Shown piece by piece: positions 1 to 14,588 of a DNA stretch of 64,000 nt (its first letter is position 1; each line of letters opens with the position of its first letter). The stretch is from Tetrahymena thermophila SB210 (Eukaryota; Ciliophora; Oligohymenophorea; Hymenostomatida; Tetrahymenidae): NCBI RefSeq assembly GCF_000189635.1, contig NW_002476578.1, positions 401,942 to 465,941 of the forward strand, given 5' to 3'. Under the pieces are notes generated by a model. It saw only the letters and a list, made by a program, of their open reading frames with translations, was not told the DNA's origin and ran no database searches. A program made the position numbers and the translations under genes.

Positions 1-1907
1 GTTAATTCTTAAATTAAGAAGGTAGATGTTAAAAATGTGATGAATCTTGTGCTACATGTACTTAAAAAGAAACCTAATGTATAAAATGCGCTGATGGATG
101 GGAATATGATGAAAATAACAAAAGATGCCGTATGGATTGCCATGAAAGTTGTGATACATGTACAGTTCGTTAAGATCCTACAGCTTGTAAAAGATGTGCT
201 TTTAATTACGTATTCTAAAATAATTTATGTATTCCTTGCGGTGCAGGTTGTTATGGTTGTAGAGATGATCCTAAAATATGTACTAATTGCATGAGAGGAT
301 ATAAACTTAATACAGACATAAAAACTTGTGATCCTATATGCAGACCTGGTGAATTTTTTGATAGAAACGAAAGCTGTTAAAAATGTAAATCTCCTTGTGC
401 TACTTGTCAAGCATATGCTGATTATTGTTCTAGTTGTGTAACAGGTTACACATTCGATACTCAATACAAATCATGTAAGCTTTCTAAAAACTCTTGCCAT
501 GAAAGTTGTGCTTAATGTAGTAGGTATGATGACATTAATTCATGTATTTCTTGTAGAGATGGAATGTATTTACAATCTGGAAGATGTTATTAATGTAGTA
601 GTACATGTTAAACCTGTGAAAAAGATGCTTATACTTGCACATCATGCAAAAATAATGAATTCCTGTAAAATAAGGAATGCATGAAATGTCATAGTTCTTG
701 TTTGACTTGTGATGGTATTTCAACAAACTGCACTTCTTGCTAAAAAGGTTTCTCAAAAGACCCTAAGACAGGTCTTTGTGTCGTTGATTCTCAAACTTGT
801 AGAAATGACGAATACTTGGATAGTAATAATAAATGCTAGAAATGTAGCTCACCTTGTGCAACTTGTTAATATTATTCTAATAGATGCACTAGTTGCATAT
901 CTGGCTACGAATTAAAATCTGATTCATTCTAGTGTTAATATTATATTCCTTCTTGCATAGATGGATAATTCTTAGATTCCGATTAGAAATGTAAGTCTTG
1001 TGATTCTTCTTGTGCCACTTGTGATTAGACAAGTACAAGATGTACAAGTTGCAAATCTGGGTTTACTCTTTCTAGATACACTTGCTAAGCAGATACTTGC
1101 TAAGATGGATTTTTCATGAACTAGCAAAGTAGATGCTAAAGATGTAGCGAATCTTGCTCTAAATGCGTAAACTATTAAGATAATTGTATTGAATGTGCTA
1201 GTGGATATACTTTAGATACAAGAACTTAAAGGTGTGTGAAAAACTAAAATAACTCTAAATGTCATCCATCTTGTAAAGAATGTAGCTAACCTAACAATTC
1301 ATCTGCTTGTAAATCATGTAAGGATGGTTTATTTTTAAATAATAGAAGAGAATGTGTCCCTTGCAATAATTCTTGCTTGACATGTGATAGATATTAGGAC
1401 TTTTGTACTTCATGTTAATAAGGTTTTAAATTAGATAGCACTTATGGTAAATGTATCCCTGACTGTAGAGCAGATTAATATTTAGATTAACAAGATAATT
1501 AATGCAAATCTTGTGACTCTCCTTGTGGAAGTTGTGAATACTATCCAGATAGATGTCTTAGCTGTATCTAAGGATATAAGTATGATAATTAAAGATATAG
1601 CTGTGAAAAAGTTTGCTAAGCCGGGTAATATGTTGACAGAGATTAAACATGTAAACCTTGCAAATCTCCATGTTCAACTTGCGAATACTATGATAATAGA
1701 TGTCTTAGCTGTATCTCTGGCTATAATTACAACAATTTTAATTGTTAAAAGAGTCCTAATTCTAATTTGAGAAGTTGCCACGAATCTTGCAATTCATGTA
1801 CAAGAGCTATGGATCCTCGTTCATGCGATTCATGTAGAGAAGGATATGAGTTAATAAATGGCTCTTGTATAAAAAAGAAAGGCAACTATTCTGGTCCTAA
1901 AAATTGA
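1..1907 (+). CDS. Leishmanolysin-like protease, 3' part (array copy 1, 5' end outside window)
   Basis: This is the cysteine-rich C-terminal part of an M8-type protease gene. The frame (codons starting at positions divisible by 3) is open from the left edge to TGA at 1905-1907 when TAA/TAG are read as Gln. Aligned by eye with the complete copy at 7241, the window begins near that gene's position 9375, so the signal peptide, catalytic domain and intron lie to the left of the window. What remains is a chain of CxxC-xn-CxxC modules, for example CHESCDTC near 90 residues before the first long Lys/Cys block, and it ends in the family tail GNYSGPKN. No membrane segment or GPI-like hydrophobic end is visible, so the product is probably secreted. 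Catalytic residues cannot be checked for this copy. Confidence 0.88.
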
Positions 1908-4900
1908 GTTGAGTTTTATTATATATTTTTATAGTAAATATTTAAATTTTATTTTTTATATTATTTATGCTAAAGTAATTAAATAAAATATTTATCTAAA
2001 TAATTCTTTAAAAAAATGTTTCTAAAAATTTCAAAATATTTTATCAAGATGTTTAAATTTCGCTATTATTACTATTTCATATGGTATATTTAAATTATTT
2101 TTGCTTTTGATGATACACTATTTATTTATATATTCAATAACTATAAATCATAATTTACTTATTTTTTAAATTTAATCAAGTATCTTTAAAGTAGAAAATT
2201 TAGAAATAATTTATTATTTTGTATGATTTATCTTTATTTAAAAGTTATAAAGGTAGCAAATAAATAAGTGAATTTATTAGTAATCATTAGTAAAAGATAG
2301 CATATCAGATTTTTTGATCTTAGAGTATTTTTTATTTTATGAATAAGACAGTATAAAGCCATGTTTTATTTAATAATATTTTTTTACTGCCATAAACAAT
2401 AATTTAAATCGAATATCATATTTTAGATATATAAAAATGCAATATTTCTATTTTAATTAAGCAAAATTTTTAAAATTTATTTTTGGATCTTCTACATAAC
2501 CTTGAAGATGACAATTGAATCAAATATTGGACAAATCATTAAACGTCAACTATTTTGTCTTCAAAGATAGAAAATTCATCTACTAAGAAATGAGTTACGC
2601 CAGTTGAAATTGATTGATATAACATAATTATCTAATAAAATTGAATAAATTTTGATGCTATTTAATAATTTTGGGATGAGCAATATGAAACCACCAATAA
2701 AATCAAACAGAAACACCATTTAAGTACGATTAAAATTGAAGATGCATATATAACTCTAAAAGATGTAATATCACTTTTTAAAAGCACCATTATAGCCTAA
2801 ATCAATTAGTAATGGTATTTTCAATATAAAATACCATAAGAAATGAAAATATCAATTCATTAGCATTTAGAAGATAAATTTAAATTTTATCTTCATTTAA
2901 TTCAACTAAATACTCCAATAATACATTTGATTGATCATAAATTAATTAATTATAAATAAAATGTAGTATTTATATTTGAATCTTTAAAATGTTTAACTTT
3001 ATTTTTCTTTAATTTTGTTTCCAGCAATATATTTAAATATATTTTTTTAAATTGATTAAATTTTCAAATGTATTTTAAATTAATAAAATAAATAAGAAAA
3101 TATAAATGTCTATTCAAATAATATCATTAAAAATATTAATTATATTTATTTGGTCAATTTAAAATTGAATATAAATTTATTTTAATAATACCATAACAAA
3201 ATAAATTAAGTCTTAAAAAAAATCATTCGAGCTACTGTAAAACCAAATTTTTGGTCAAACTATAGTTATTATAATTATTATATAAATTTTAAATCAAATT
3301 TTTTTAAAAATTGTTGAATTCAATATTATTACATTTTACGAAAGTGTTTAATTATGCAGTTTTACATAACTTCAGATTTTATTTTTAAATCTTTAAATAG
3401 TAATTTTATTTCTGTAAATACAATTTTTTCTTTGTTTAAAAAAATAATTAAAATATTATTAATCAGATAAATAAATTAAAAAAATATTAAAAGAAAAAAA
3501 TATATATTCTACTTTTTATTGAAGGTATTAAAAATTTATATATTTTTATATTGCATTTAGAAAGAAAAATTACTTCTACTATTATTAAACTTTTATACTT
3601 TTAAGTCTAATTTAAAAGAATTAACTTTTAATACTTTAAAGTAAAAAAAAATTAACAATTTTCAAATACTTAACTTAAATTTTTTGCTTTAGATTTTTTC
3701 TTGATTTAAAATTTAAAAAAATATTTTTAGTTTCTCACTCATTTATAAAAATAAATATTAATTTTTGTTAATATTATATAAACTATGAAATACAATAGAA
3801 AAAAAATTACATAATTGGATATTATTATATAATAGATTTTATGGGAATTTCGATTAAAAAACCATTTTTTGAAATAGTATTAAAATAATAAGTATATTTA
3901 TATATTATTGTATAAGAAATGAGAATTTAATAATAAAGTACTTTGAAGTCATATATTCTGGCAATGATAATAATTCAAATAGTATAAATATAAATATTTA
4001 GAAGTTTCTTTTTACTTGGAATCTTAAAAATAGTATTTATAATTTATTAATAGTCTAATCTATATTAATGTATTGAATTTAAATTGCAATTTATATAGTT
4101 AACTAAAATGATGTGTTTTTTTAAATTAAAGTGTTTAAAGTAATCAATTTTTTGTTTATTAATAGATAAAATTATCATTCAAATTATTGTGATATAAAAA
4201 ATAAATATAATCAATAAGATAGTAATAGATGAATACTGGATTAATAATTTTAAAATATAATTAAAGTGACCCATATACTTTACTAGCATTTTAAAGTTAT
4301 TGAAACCCTAAATATAAATAAATTTGTTGTATAATCAATTTAACACGAATTTAAATAATTTAAAATTAAAAAAAATAATTTTTTTTAAAATAATTATAAA
4401 AGTTAGATAAATTTATTTACAGTATTAATTAATATTAAATAAAAACTTTATGATACAAAATTGTTCTAATAAGTTTTTAATTTAAGTAACTAAAATATAT
4501 TTATTGGAACAAAAGATATTTTACATTTCAATATAATTATTTATAACATTTAAGTCTAACAAATGTATTAAGTTATAATTTTATCATTAAAATTAAATTA
4601 ATCTACTTGCAAAATTTAATAGTTCTATCAAAAAAATAAAAAAATAATCACATAATTTAAAAATTTTTAAATTATTAAAACTAGTTCACTATTAAAAAGT
4701 TTAAATAATAATTTTAATCTTAGTTTAGTAATAGCAATATCTATAAATAATACACAATATATATATTGAGTAATAAATTATATTTTTCTCAAAAATGATT
4801 TATTTACAAACTATTTTTTTTTAAATAAATAAAATATTTAATGTTTTTTTTGAGATTATTATAAATATTCTTATTTTTAATGGTGTTTATAAATTTAGAA

Positions 4901-5408
4901 TATTCACTTAATAAATAATTATTATTCATGTATAATCATTAAATTATTTTCTATGTTACAAATTCTTATATTTGCTTTAGTTCCTTTTACCTGATAGTAC
5001 CTATTTAGTAATCTAAAATTTACAAGGTTTCTAATCAAATTTTTGTTATTCTTGCTTTACTTTTTTTAACAATTTTAAATACAGCTTAATGTATTTTCTA
5101 TTTATTAAAAAAATTTTATTGGGGATTGGTAGATATAGGGGATTTTATAAAAATAAATTTAAAATATTCAAAATATATAAAAAACAGTTTAAATAAAATT
5201 TATTTACATTATCTATTAAAAGTGTTGATTGTTTTAAATATATATATTTTTAGTTGAAATTATATTTTTGTAGATTTAAAAATAAAATATTACTTAGATG
5301 TATTACTATCAACAAGCTTAACATTTTAATTTAATTAAATTTTATGTACTTATAACTAAATATTTATTAAAACATAAAACTTAGTGAATCAATATCATAA
5401 AGCTAGAA

Positions 5409-5422
5409 ATGAGTGGTAAATC
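5409..5422 (+). repeat. Conserved 14-bp spacer block, copy 1 of 5
   Basis: The word ATGAGTGGTAAATC occurs five times in the array spacers, at 5409, 14191, 14575, 27944 and 28358. It is usually inside a longer match of the form AGCTAGAAATGAGTGGTAAA followed by TCRATA and a T-rich stretch. It is GC-richer than its surroundings and better conserved than the sequence around it. Function unknown. Confidence 0.75.
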
Positions 5423-7158
5423 GATAATTTTAAAGTCTAATTTATATTATCAGAATATAATTTGCTTTTGGCATTTAATAATAATCTACATTCACAATAA
5501 ACTTTTTGGTTCTAAAAGTATTATAAAAATAGATTTAAGATATTCAAAAAATATATAAAAAAGTTTAAATAAAATTTATTTACATTTTCTATTAAAATTT
5601 TTCATTATTTTTAAAAATATTTATTTTTATTTGATATTATATTTTTAAATATTTAAAAATAAAATATTATTTAGATGTATTACTATCAACAAGCTTAATA
5701 TTTTAATTAAATTAAATTTTATGTACTTATAACTAAATATTTATTAAAACAAAAGTATCAAAAATAATTTAAAGTATTATAAATATATAAACAATAGCTT
5801 AAATAAACTAGAATACTTATATTATCTAATAAAATAAAACTTAATTATTTAAAATGTATTATTAGTAGTAGTTTTATTTAAATGCATTCAAAAAATAAAA
5901 TGTTACTTATTGAATTTACTATTAGATTTAGAGCTACCAAAATAAGTAAGCTTAACATTTTAATTTAATTTAATTTTATGTACTAAAAATCTAAATATTT
6001 AGATTAGATAAATTTATTTACTTATATATAATATGTTAGTTCTATAAAAAATAAGAATATTAATGACCAATTATCTTTAAATGCAGGCAATCTCAAAATG
6101 AATACCATTAATATATTAAAATATAATTTGCTTAATAAATTACGTATTTATATACTCTTATTCTTTGAGATCTTTATGACATTTTAAACATCGTAAATAG
6201 TAAAATATTTATTTTATTTTAAAGTTTAAAAATTTTCCCCCCTTATATAATTTGAACTTGAATAGCATTTTAGTTTAAGCTAAATGTTAAGTTATAATTT
6301 GAATTCATAAATAAAATATTTATATTTAATACTATCTTAAACATAATATTCTTTTATACTTGAAAGGCTATTCAGTTGTTAAATATTAATTAATTAGATA
6401 ATAATTTAAAATTATTTTGAATATATCTTACATGATACCTTAGTTTTTTTAAATTAATATTTATTTTTAGAAATTTGAAAGGGTTTAGTGGAAATAAAAA
6501 AATTAAAAAATAAAATTTGTTCGTACCCCCCCCCCCCTTAATTCATTCATGGATTTTTACATTTACTTTATAAATAAAATTAGTGGTTTTTAAGTATTTT
6601 TAACAAAATGAAAAATATCTTTTTGATTACTAATTAATGATATGGTGTTCATAACAATTAAACTTACTTTAAATTAAATAAATTGGATAAAATTAAATGG
6701 TTTTGAATTATTGATTTAAGTTTGTATTTTAATCTATCAAACATTAATAATTTTATTATGATTTATATAATTTCTATTTTTATGAATCCAGTAAATATGT
6801 AATTAAGATATTAATTTAAGCACATCTAATTTTATAAAGTTAAATGTGTATAAAAATAATCATTATCTCACAGTAACACTTTTTATAAATATTTAAAATC
6901 AATTTAATTTTTTTATTATGAAAATAAATTTCTATTTCTTTTATTTTATTTTATTTTATTTATTATGCTTTATTTCGAATAATGAAACTATTTATTCATA
7001 CAAAAATTATGATCATTAGTTTACCATGTTAAACTACATATTATAATTCATCAGAAAAAAATTAATAAATAATTAATAATTCATGCTTAAATTAATTAGA
7101 AAATATACTTTTTAAATGTCTTTCATTTATTAATTTTTACAGCACAGACACATACGTG

Positions 7159-7166
7159 TATAAAAA
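7159..7166 (+). promoter_or_regulatory. TATA-like box of array copy 2
   Basis: TATAAAAA lies 82 nt before the start codon, inside the conserved word GTGTATAAAAACAAG. The same box sits 88, 85 and 82 nt before the starts of the copies at 16246, 30011 and 42612. A second upstream block, AATTCATCAGAAAAAA, is shared by copies 2, 3 and 5 at about 7046, 16041 and 29826. This fits a core promoter; transcription start is not shown. Confidence 0.5.
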
Positions 7167-7240
7167 CAAGATTTTAATTTTAATATTTTAACATAATTTA
7201 TAAAAAAAAAAAAATTTAAAATCAAAGTAAGCTTTAAAAA

Positions 7241-10200
7241 ATGAATAGATTTACTATTTTATTGCTTTTAACTGCTTTGTTAGTAAGTGCTCATAATACT
7301 AATAAATAAGCTGTCAATACCTGTCTATAAGATGAGATAGATATGAGCGAAATGGTCCCAAAGGATTACTTAGAAACCTTTGATGAAAATTATGGAAACA
7401 GAAAACTTTAGAATTCCGAACCCTAGCCTATTAGAATCACTCTTGATTTCAAAGAGCTCGATAACCCTTAAAATGGTGAAGGAATTACTCCTAAAATAAA
7501 GGAATACTTAAAGAAAATTATGTTTGCTGCTCAAACATACTTGAATAAGCTCATTAAAGTAATTCCTAGATAAAAACCTATTAAGTATAACTGGAGTGGA
7601 GATACATGCTATGATGTTAAGGTTTCAGAGGAAATAAAAACAGTGGGTATTGATAACTCAGATATACATATTTTTGTCACATATACTAATCAATCAAACA
7701 GAACCTACTTAGCCAATGCAAGTAAAAATTATATTTTCATTATACTTAATATTAAAATGTTATATTATTAAATTAGTATGGTGCCAGTTAGACCCTAACC
7801 CTAATGTTGGAAGAGTTAAATTTAATATTGGTACTATGAGTATTGATGAATCCTCAACTTAGTCTTTTTAAAATAATTTCTCAACTGCTTTACATGAAAT
7901 TATCCACATTTTAGGTTTTTCAGGTGCCAGTGTTTCTTATTGGATTGATCCTGAAACAAATAAACCTTACGGAGGAAAAAATGAATATAAGGTTATGAAA
8001 AGAGAAAGAAGATGGGAGGTGGATAATGTAGTTAAAGTGCTCTCTAAAAATATTTTGAAAGTCTCTAGAGATCACTACAATTGCCCTTCAATAGATGGTA
8101 TGTATCTCGAAAATTAAGGTGGTGGTGGCTCTATGGGTTCTCATTGGGAAAGGGATTTACTTGGTAATGAATTTATGACAGGTAGCATCGTTTATGGTGT
8201 CTACACTATATCTAAATTTACAGCTGCTCTTCTCTTAGATACTGGTTATTATGCTGAAATTAATTCTAATCTTCTTATGCCTATTTACTGGGGTAAAAAT
8301 AAGGGATGTGATTTCTTCAATAAAACTTGTAATACTGGAAAATATTTCCCTGAGTTCCCAGATGACAGTGTAAAAGAATCTTGTGACTTCTTTTCTTTAG
8401 GTATTGGTGGTCTACATAATTATGATTACTTCTCTTAATGTAAAACTATCTTTTCATATTCAAATGCTTATTGCGAATCTGATAAATTTAAACCTGATGA
8501 AAGATTGAGATAAAATACTGGTACCGGATCAAGATGCTTTAGATCTAATGCTAATGTCAAAGGAAATGAAGTTTTAGATATGAATGGTAGATGCTTTAAG
8601 GCTTAGTGTGCAGATGATCTATCTTCCATTAAAGTTAATGTATGGGGTGATGAATACGTTACTTGCAAATACCCCAATTAAGTCATTAACTTAGCTGATC
8701 AAACTAAAACAACTCAAGGTACTATGAAATGTCCTCATGATTTTGATTTGTTTTGCAATTTCCCTAAGTCATGCCCCAATAATTGCTCTAACAATGGTGT
8801 CTGTAATAATGGTTATTGTGTATGCCTTAAAGGATACGGTGATGCCGATTGCTCTAAAAGATGTGGTGAAGGTTAAGTTTGGGATGGATCTGGTTGTGTT
8901 TATAACTGCCCTTCTGGATAGTTCAAAAACTTTGATAACACTTGCAAACCCACTTGTCCATACAAATAATATGGAGATCAAGCCACAGGCAGCTGTGTTC
9001 TCTGTTCTGTTAACTGTTCAGCATGCTTTGGCCCTTCATAAAACCAATGTTTATCTTGTAATGACGGATATTCGCTTTAAGGAAATTAATGTGTTGATAC
9101 TACCTGCCACTCTAGCTGTCAATCATGCTCTGGTCCAAATTCAAATCAATGTACTTCTTGCCCTGCTGGCTAGTATTTGGACTCTAGAAAAACTTGCCAA
9201 CCATGCTAATATCCTTGTGAAAATTGTTTCAACTCAGCTACAGAGTGTACAACTTGTGGATAAGGATATGAAATGGATAAATTTATTGGTAAATGTGTAT
9301 CTATGAATACATGCGATACCTCTTGTCTTGAGTGCTCAGCTTTTAGAGATCCCACTAAATGCACTACTTGTAGAGAGGGCTAATTCCTAAACTAAGAAGG
9401 TAGATGTTAAAAATGTGATGAGTCATGTGCTACTTGCTCTGAACGAGACTATAAATGCATAAAATGTGCTGACGGATGGGAATATGATGAATATAATAAA
9501 AGATGTCGTATGGATTGCCATGAAAGTTGTGATACATGTACAACTCTTTAAGATCCTACAGCTTGTAAGAGATGTGCTTTTAATTACGTCATGTAGAATA
9601 ATCTATGTGTACCTTGTGATAAAAGTTGTTATGGATGCACATATAATCCTAAAAAATGTACTAATTGTTAAATAGGGTACAAACTAGATTCAAATTATCA
9701 AACTTGTTTCCCTATTTGTAATTCTGACGAATTCCAAGATAGAAATGGAAACTGTTAAAAATGTGCATCTCCTTGCGCCACATGTGAATATTATAATAAC
9801 TATTGCAATAGTTGTATAGCTGGTTATACTTATTTAGCCTTACATAAATCTTGTTAGCCTGCTAGAAATAAATGTCATGAAAATTGTGAATAATGTAATA
9901 GATATGATGACCCTAATGCATGTACATCTTGTACAGATGGAATGTTTTTATAATCTGGGAGATGTCAAAACTGTAGTAATAAATGCTAAAGTTGTGATAG
10001 AGATGCTAATATTTGTACATCTTGCAGAAAGGATGAGTTCTTGTAAAATAGAGAATGTATGAAGTGTCATAGTTCTTGTTTGACTTGCAATGGAATTTCA
10101 ACAAACTGTACTTCTTGTCAAAATGGTTTCTCAAAAGACCTAAAGACAGGTCTTTGTGTAGACAGTACACCTGTTTGCAAAAGTGATGAATACATGAATA

Positions 10201-11276
10201 GAAATTATAAATGCTAGAAATGTATTTCACCTTGTGCTTCTTGTTTCTACTATCATAACAGATGTTCTAGTTGTATTTCTGGTTACAAATTGAACACTCA
10301 AACCTATTAATGCGAATATGATTATCCTATATGCTAAGATGGGTAGTTCTTAGACTAGGATAATAAATGTAAGCCTTGTGATCCTTCTTGTGCTACTTGT
10401 GATTAAACAAGTAAAAGATGTACAAGTTGTAAATCTGGTTTTGTTCTATCAAGATAGACTTGCTAAGCAGCTAATTGCTAAGATGGAACCTTCATGAACT
10501 AATAAGGAAGATGCTAAAGATGTAGTGAGTCTTGCTCTAAGTGTGTAAACTATTCAGATAACTGTACTGAATGTGCTAGTGGATATACTTTAGATACAGG
10601 AACTTAAAGATGCATTAAAAACTAAAATAAATGTCATCCCTCATGTTTAGAATGCAGCTAACTCAATAATGCTTCTGCCTGCAAATCCTGTAATGATGGC
10701 CAATATTTAAATAGAGATTAATGCCTTTAATGTAATAGCTCTTGTTTAACATGTAATAGGTATTCAGATTTTTGTACTTCGTGTTAGCAAGGTTATAATC
10801 TAGATAGCACCTACGGTAAATGTACTCCTGATTGCAAAAAAAGTGAATACTTAGACTACTAAGATAACAAATGCAAGCCTTGCACATCTAATTGTGGAAG
10901 TTGCGAATACTACCCAGATAGATGTCTTAGCTGTATTTCAGGTTATAAGTATAATAAAGAAGGAAATAGCTGCGAAATAGTTTGCTAGCCTGGATAATAT
11001 GACGATGGATATTAGACTTGCAAACCTTGCTCATCTCCATGCGCAACTTGCGAATATTATGATAATAGATGTTTGAGTTGTGTCTCTGGATATACTTACA
11101 ATAACTACTATTGCAAATACATGTCAAAGTAAAGTGCAAGAGGCTGTCACAAATCTTGTCATACCTGCACAAAAGCAATGGATCCTCGTTCATGTGATTC
11201 CTGTAGAGAAGGATATGAATTAATAAATGGGGCTTGCCTAAGAAAGACAGGCAACTATTCTGGCCCTAAAAATTGA
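7241..11276 (+). CDS. Leishmanolysin-like zinc metalloprotease, secreted, Cys-rich (array copy 2)
   Basis: Two exons, 7241-7721 and 7777-11276, are joined over a 55-nt GTA...TAG intron (phase 1), giving 3981 nt and 1326 residues. Residues 1-18 (MNRFTILLLLTALLVSA..) form a signal peptide. The catalytic domain has HEIIH at 200-204 followed by ILGF, a third likely zinc ligand at His283 (MGSHWERD) and a Met-turn at Met294 (EFMTG), the layout of family M8. An EGF-like module (CPNNCSNNGVCNNGYC) follows near residue 500. About 800 residues of CxxC repeats resembling furin-like/VSP-type modules then run to the tail GNYSGPKN and TGA. This is much longer than the ~600-residue Leishmania GP63, and the extra length is the Cys-rich tail. 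Likely role: secreted or extracellular protein degradation. The Ile at the second X of HEXXH differs from the HEILH of the other copies but should not affect zinc binding. Confidence 0.92.
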
Positions 11277-11700
11277 GATAATTTTTTAATTATATTAATT
11301 AAGTATTAAAATATATATTTACATTAAAGTTGTTATAGCTTTTTAAAAATATTTTACCATTAAATAATTAGATTAAGTGTAATATGCTAATTATATATTA
11401 TTTAAATAAAAAATTAGCTATTAATCCCTATTTTATTTATTCAAAATTGAGATAAATTATATTTCTCAAAAAATATCTTTACTATTTGCAATTAAATTAA
11501 AAATATCTTTACTATTTCTAATAAAATAAAAAAAATCCTTTATATTTTTCACATAATAGCCATAAATTGAAAAATTTTTAGAAAAAATTACCTATCAGTA
11601 ATTTAATATTTAATTTACTTTAAATAAAGATACAGATCAATTACAATTTAAATTTGGCATTAAAATTTGATTAAAATCACAATAATTAATTTATAAAAAA

Positions 11701-11769
11701 ATGAGAGAGGAAGAAAAGAATTTATGCAAAGAAATTAAGGATTATTTTTATTATCACAAAAGAAAATGA
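11701..11769 (+). other. Short conserved open frame (22 codons), relic or tiny gene
   Basis: ATG to TGA encodes 22 residues starting MREEEKN and ending YYHKRK. A related frame starts at 34404 (MREEEKN..., then ...YYSKRK) and runs on past the point where this one stops at TGA. The nucleotide match continues past this TGA in both copies (TTATGCCAAA, then TATCTTGACATT). It may be the relic of one exon of a lost gene duplicated with the array, or simply conserved spacer. I recognise no family. Confidence 0.3.
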
Positions 11770-12016
11770 ACTTCTTTAACATTATGCCAAAAATTAAGTT
11801 TTAATATCTTGACATTATAAAAATATTTTTATATCATAAGAAATTAATGATCTAAAGTAGACCATAATAATTTTATAATAATAAAATATTCATCAATATA
11901 ACTGATGATGACAAAAATTTGAGACAAAATATTAATTAATTTATATGTTTATATTCCTATGAATTTTTTAATTTGCTTCATATATCCAACAAATACATAA
12001 TTATTTTATATACTGT

Positions 12017-12037
12017 AAATCCTCATAAATTCTCACC
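12017..12037 (+). repeat. Dispersed motif AAATCCTCAT(A/T)AATTCTCACC, copy 1
   Basis: AAATCCTCATAAATTCTCAC here matches AAATCCTCATTAATTCTCAC at 52573 with one change, and the reverse complement of its first half lies at 20740-20755. Two of the three sites have a C-run or C-rich patch beside them. It may be the end of a dispersed element. Confidence 0.45.
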
Positions 12038-14190
12038 AGCATAAATTTTCACCATGTTTTCTAAATATTTATAATTATAAAAAAATATTTTTTATAAAAT
12101 TCATTCCAAAAATATTTAATAAAAGTAATACTTACATAACAATATATTATTAATATCTTTTTAATCTTTATATTCTTAACTAAAATTATCTTTTAAGATT
12201 ATTTTAACTTAATTTAAAATATTTAAAAATAAATTTACAAAAATATATTATTGTTTTATTCGTTTAATCATAGAAGGAGTATATCTTTATAAAATAATAA
12301 TACTTAAAATAATTGACATATAATAAAATCAATATAATTAATTCATATTTTATTAAAAACTAACAAAAACCTATAAATTTTATCAATCATTCATTAATAC
12401 CTTTTGGCTAAAATTAGTTTTCTTTTATAAATTACACAATAGTTCTATTAGAATGAATAATAAATTTTAATTAAAAAGTGTATTTACTGAGTGAATATTT
12501 GATTAATAATTTGAAAAATTTTACTAAAATTGTCAATATTGTTAATTAGCTTATTTATTTATAGTAATTAAAATGCTTAATCTAAACAAATTCGTTCTAA
12601 AACAATTTAAAGTAATTCACTATTTTAAAAAAATAATATTTGTTAAAATTTTTATAAAAAACTAATTAAATTTAATTAAAATATAAAATAAAATTATTAA
12701 TAGAAAACTGTTTTATCATATTCTAATAAAAGAAACAAAAGTGTTTTTATAGTAAAAAGAGATATTTTAAATAAAAGTATAATTAGTCATAACATTTAAA
12801 TCTAATAAATTTATTAAATAATAATTTATCATTTGTATTAAATTAATCTATCTCCAACGCTCAATCGTTCTAAGAAATAAATTATAAAAAAATAGTAATA
12901 TAATTTTAAAATTTTAAGATTATTAAAAATAATTCATTTATATATATTTAAATAATTATTTTTATTTATTCTTTACTAAATGTAGTCTCTAAAAATAATA
13001 GGTAATATATTAAATAATAAATAATTAAAATCATTTACTGATGTTATACAATCTATTTTTTTTTAATTAAATACTTATTTAATGTTATCTTGAGACATTC
13101 CTTATTTTTAATGGTTTTTAAAACTTTAATTAATTCATTTAATAACTATTTTTCCTTTACTTTGATTATTCCTTATATTTACTTTAATTCCCTTTACTTA
13201 TAGTACCTTGAAAGTAATCTAAAGCTTATATGATTTGAAATCAAAATTTTTAAGAAAGCTAAAATAAAAAATGAAATGTATTCAATCAATTTAAAATTAA
13301 TTATATTATAAATTTAAATCTATTATAAACATATATTTTAATGATTTAAAAAAATAATTAAAAAATAAAATACTTTCTAAAAAATAAAGATGCTACTTCA
13401 TTATATTTTAGAAAGGCATTTAGTTGTATATGATATTAACTTTACACTTCTTATTGTTTATGGATTAAATGAATATTTATATATTGCATAAAATATGAAA
13501 AACGTTTTTTATTAGAATTATAAATAATCAAGTTATAAAATAGAGATTATATACATTTCTGTGTATAAATAGTATTAGATAATTGAAATATATTTAAATA
13601 AAATATGCTTATTATTTTCTAAAATATCAAATTTTAAATAAGTTTATGTACCATTAAATATTATTATTCGTGTAGTTTACTTGTAAAGATAAAGGTAAAA
13701 GAAATAAGAAGAAATTTTTTTCATTCAAATTAAGCAAATTATAAAACCATATTTCGAAAAAAATAAAAAAATAACAAAGTAATTTTCTATTAATTTGATT
13801 GATAGAATACTAAATTAATCTAAATGTCAATTTTACCAACACAAATTTAATATTTCTATTAAAAAATTAAATTTTCTAATCCATTAAATAATTACTTATG
13901 TTGAAAAATACAAAAATAGTCATTAGAACTAAATTTTTGATAGATAATGAAGATATTATTAATTATATTTATCAAATATATGTAAATTAATTTCTTTTAA
14001 AAAAAGTATGACTCATATTCCTCATTTTATATTTATATTCATTTCATATATATTTGGTTTTATGTATTTTTTCAACTGCATTTCTAAATATTTTTACTAT
14101 TTTTCCATTATCTTTTTACATATAGCAAATATAGTTGTATTAGAACGATTTAAACATAGCAATTAGTTACTCTAAATTAATAGACTAGAG

Positions 14191-14204
14191 ATGAGTGGTA
14201 AATC
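14191..14204 (+). repeat. Conserved 14-bp spacer block, copy 2 of 5
   Basis: ATGAGTGGTAAATC, identical to the blocks at 5409, 14575, 27944 and 28358. Here it is preceded by GACTAGAG rather than GCTAGAA. Confidence 0.7.
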
Positions 14205-14574
14205 AATAATTTTTAAATATAATTAAAACCATCAGAATATGCATTACATGATACTTATAAATAATCTATATTCAAAAAAATTTAAGTTTGTTGGTTCTAA
14301 AAGTATCATAAAAATAAATCTAAAGAAATATATAAACAGTTTAAATAAACTTTATTTACATTATTTCGTAACATAGTCCATTATTTTTAAATATATATAA
14401 TAAGTTAAAATTATATTTTTGTATATTGAAAAAAAATAAAAATATTACTTACATGTATTACAAAAAAAAATAAATAAGTAAACTTAATATTTTAATTAAA
14501 TTCAAATTTATTCACTTATAACTAAATATTTATTAAAACATAAAAATTAGTGACTAAAAATTATAAAGCTAGAA

Positions 14575-14588
14575 ATGAGTGGTAAATC
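14575..14588 (+). repeat. Conserved 14-bp spacer block, copy 3 of 5
   Basis: ATGAGTGGTAAATC preceded by AAGCTAGAA. The match to the block at 5409 extends for about 40 bases. It is 384 bases downstream of copy 2, and the same paired arrangement recurs at 27944/28358 (414 apart). Confidence 0.7.

Larger units (their letters stand above)
1908..7240. other. AT-rich spacer 1 of the protease array, with duplicated blocks
   Basis: No gene was found in this 5.3 kb. It is a patchwork of blocks shared with other spacers. About 3890-5140 resembles 20790-22020, and about 5900-7240 resembles 14850-16245 and 28630-30010. Internal partial tandem repeats occur at about 5146-5375, 5521-5755 and 5750-5830, all carrying a variant of 'TTTAAATAAAATTTATTTAC'. 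A run of 12 C lies at 6526-6537. The last 200 bases act as the promoter of the next gene. I saw no open frame of useful length even in the ciliate code, although a short multi-exon gene could escape reading by eye. Confidence 0.7.

Noticed and set aside
7790..7806. Telomere-like CCCTAACCCTAA
   Set aside because: It is coding sequence (Leu-Asp-Pro-Asn-Pro-Asn in the protease) and recurs in the same codon context in copies 3 and 5; the true telomere here is TTGGGG.
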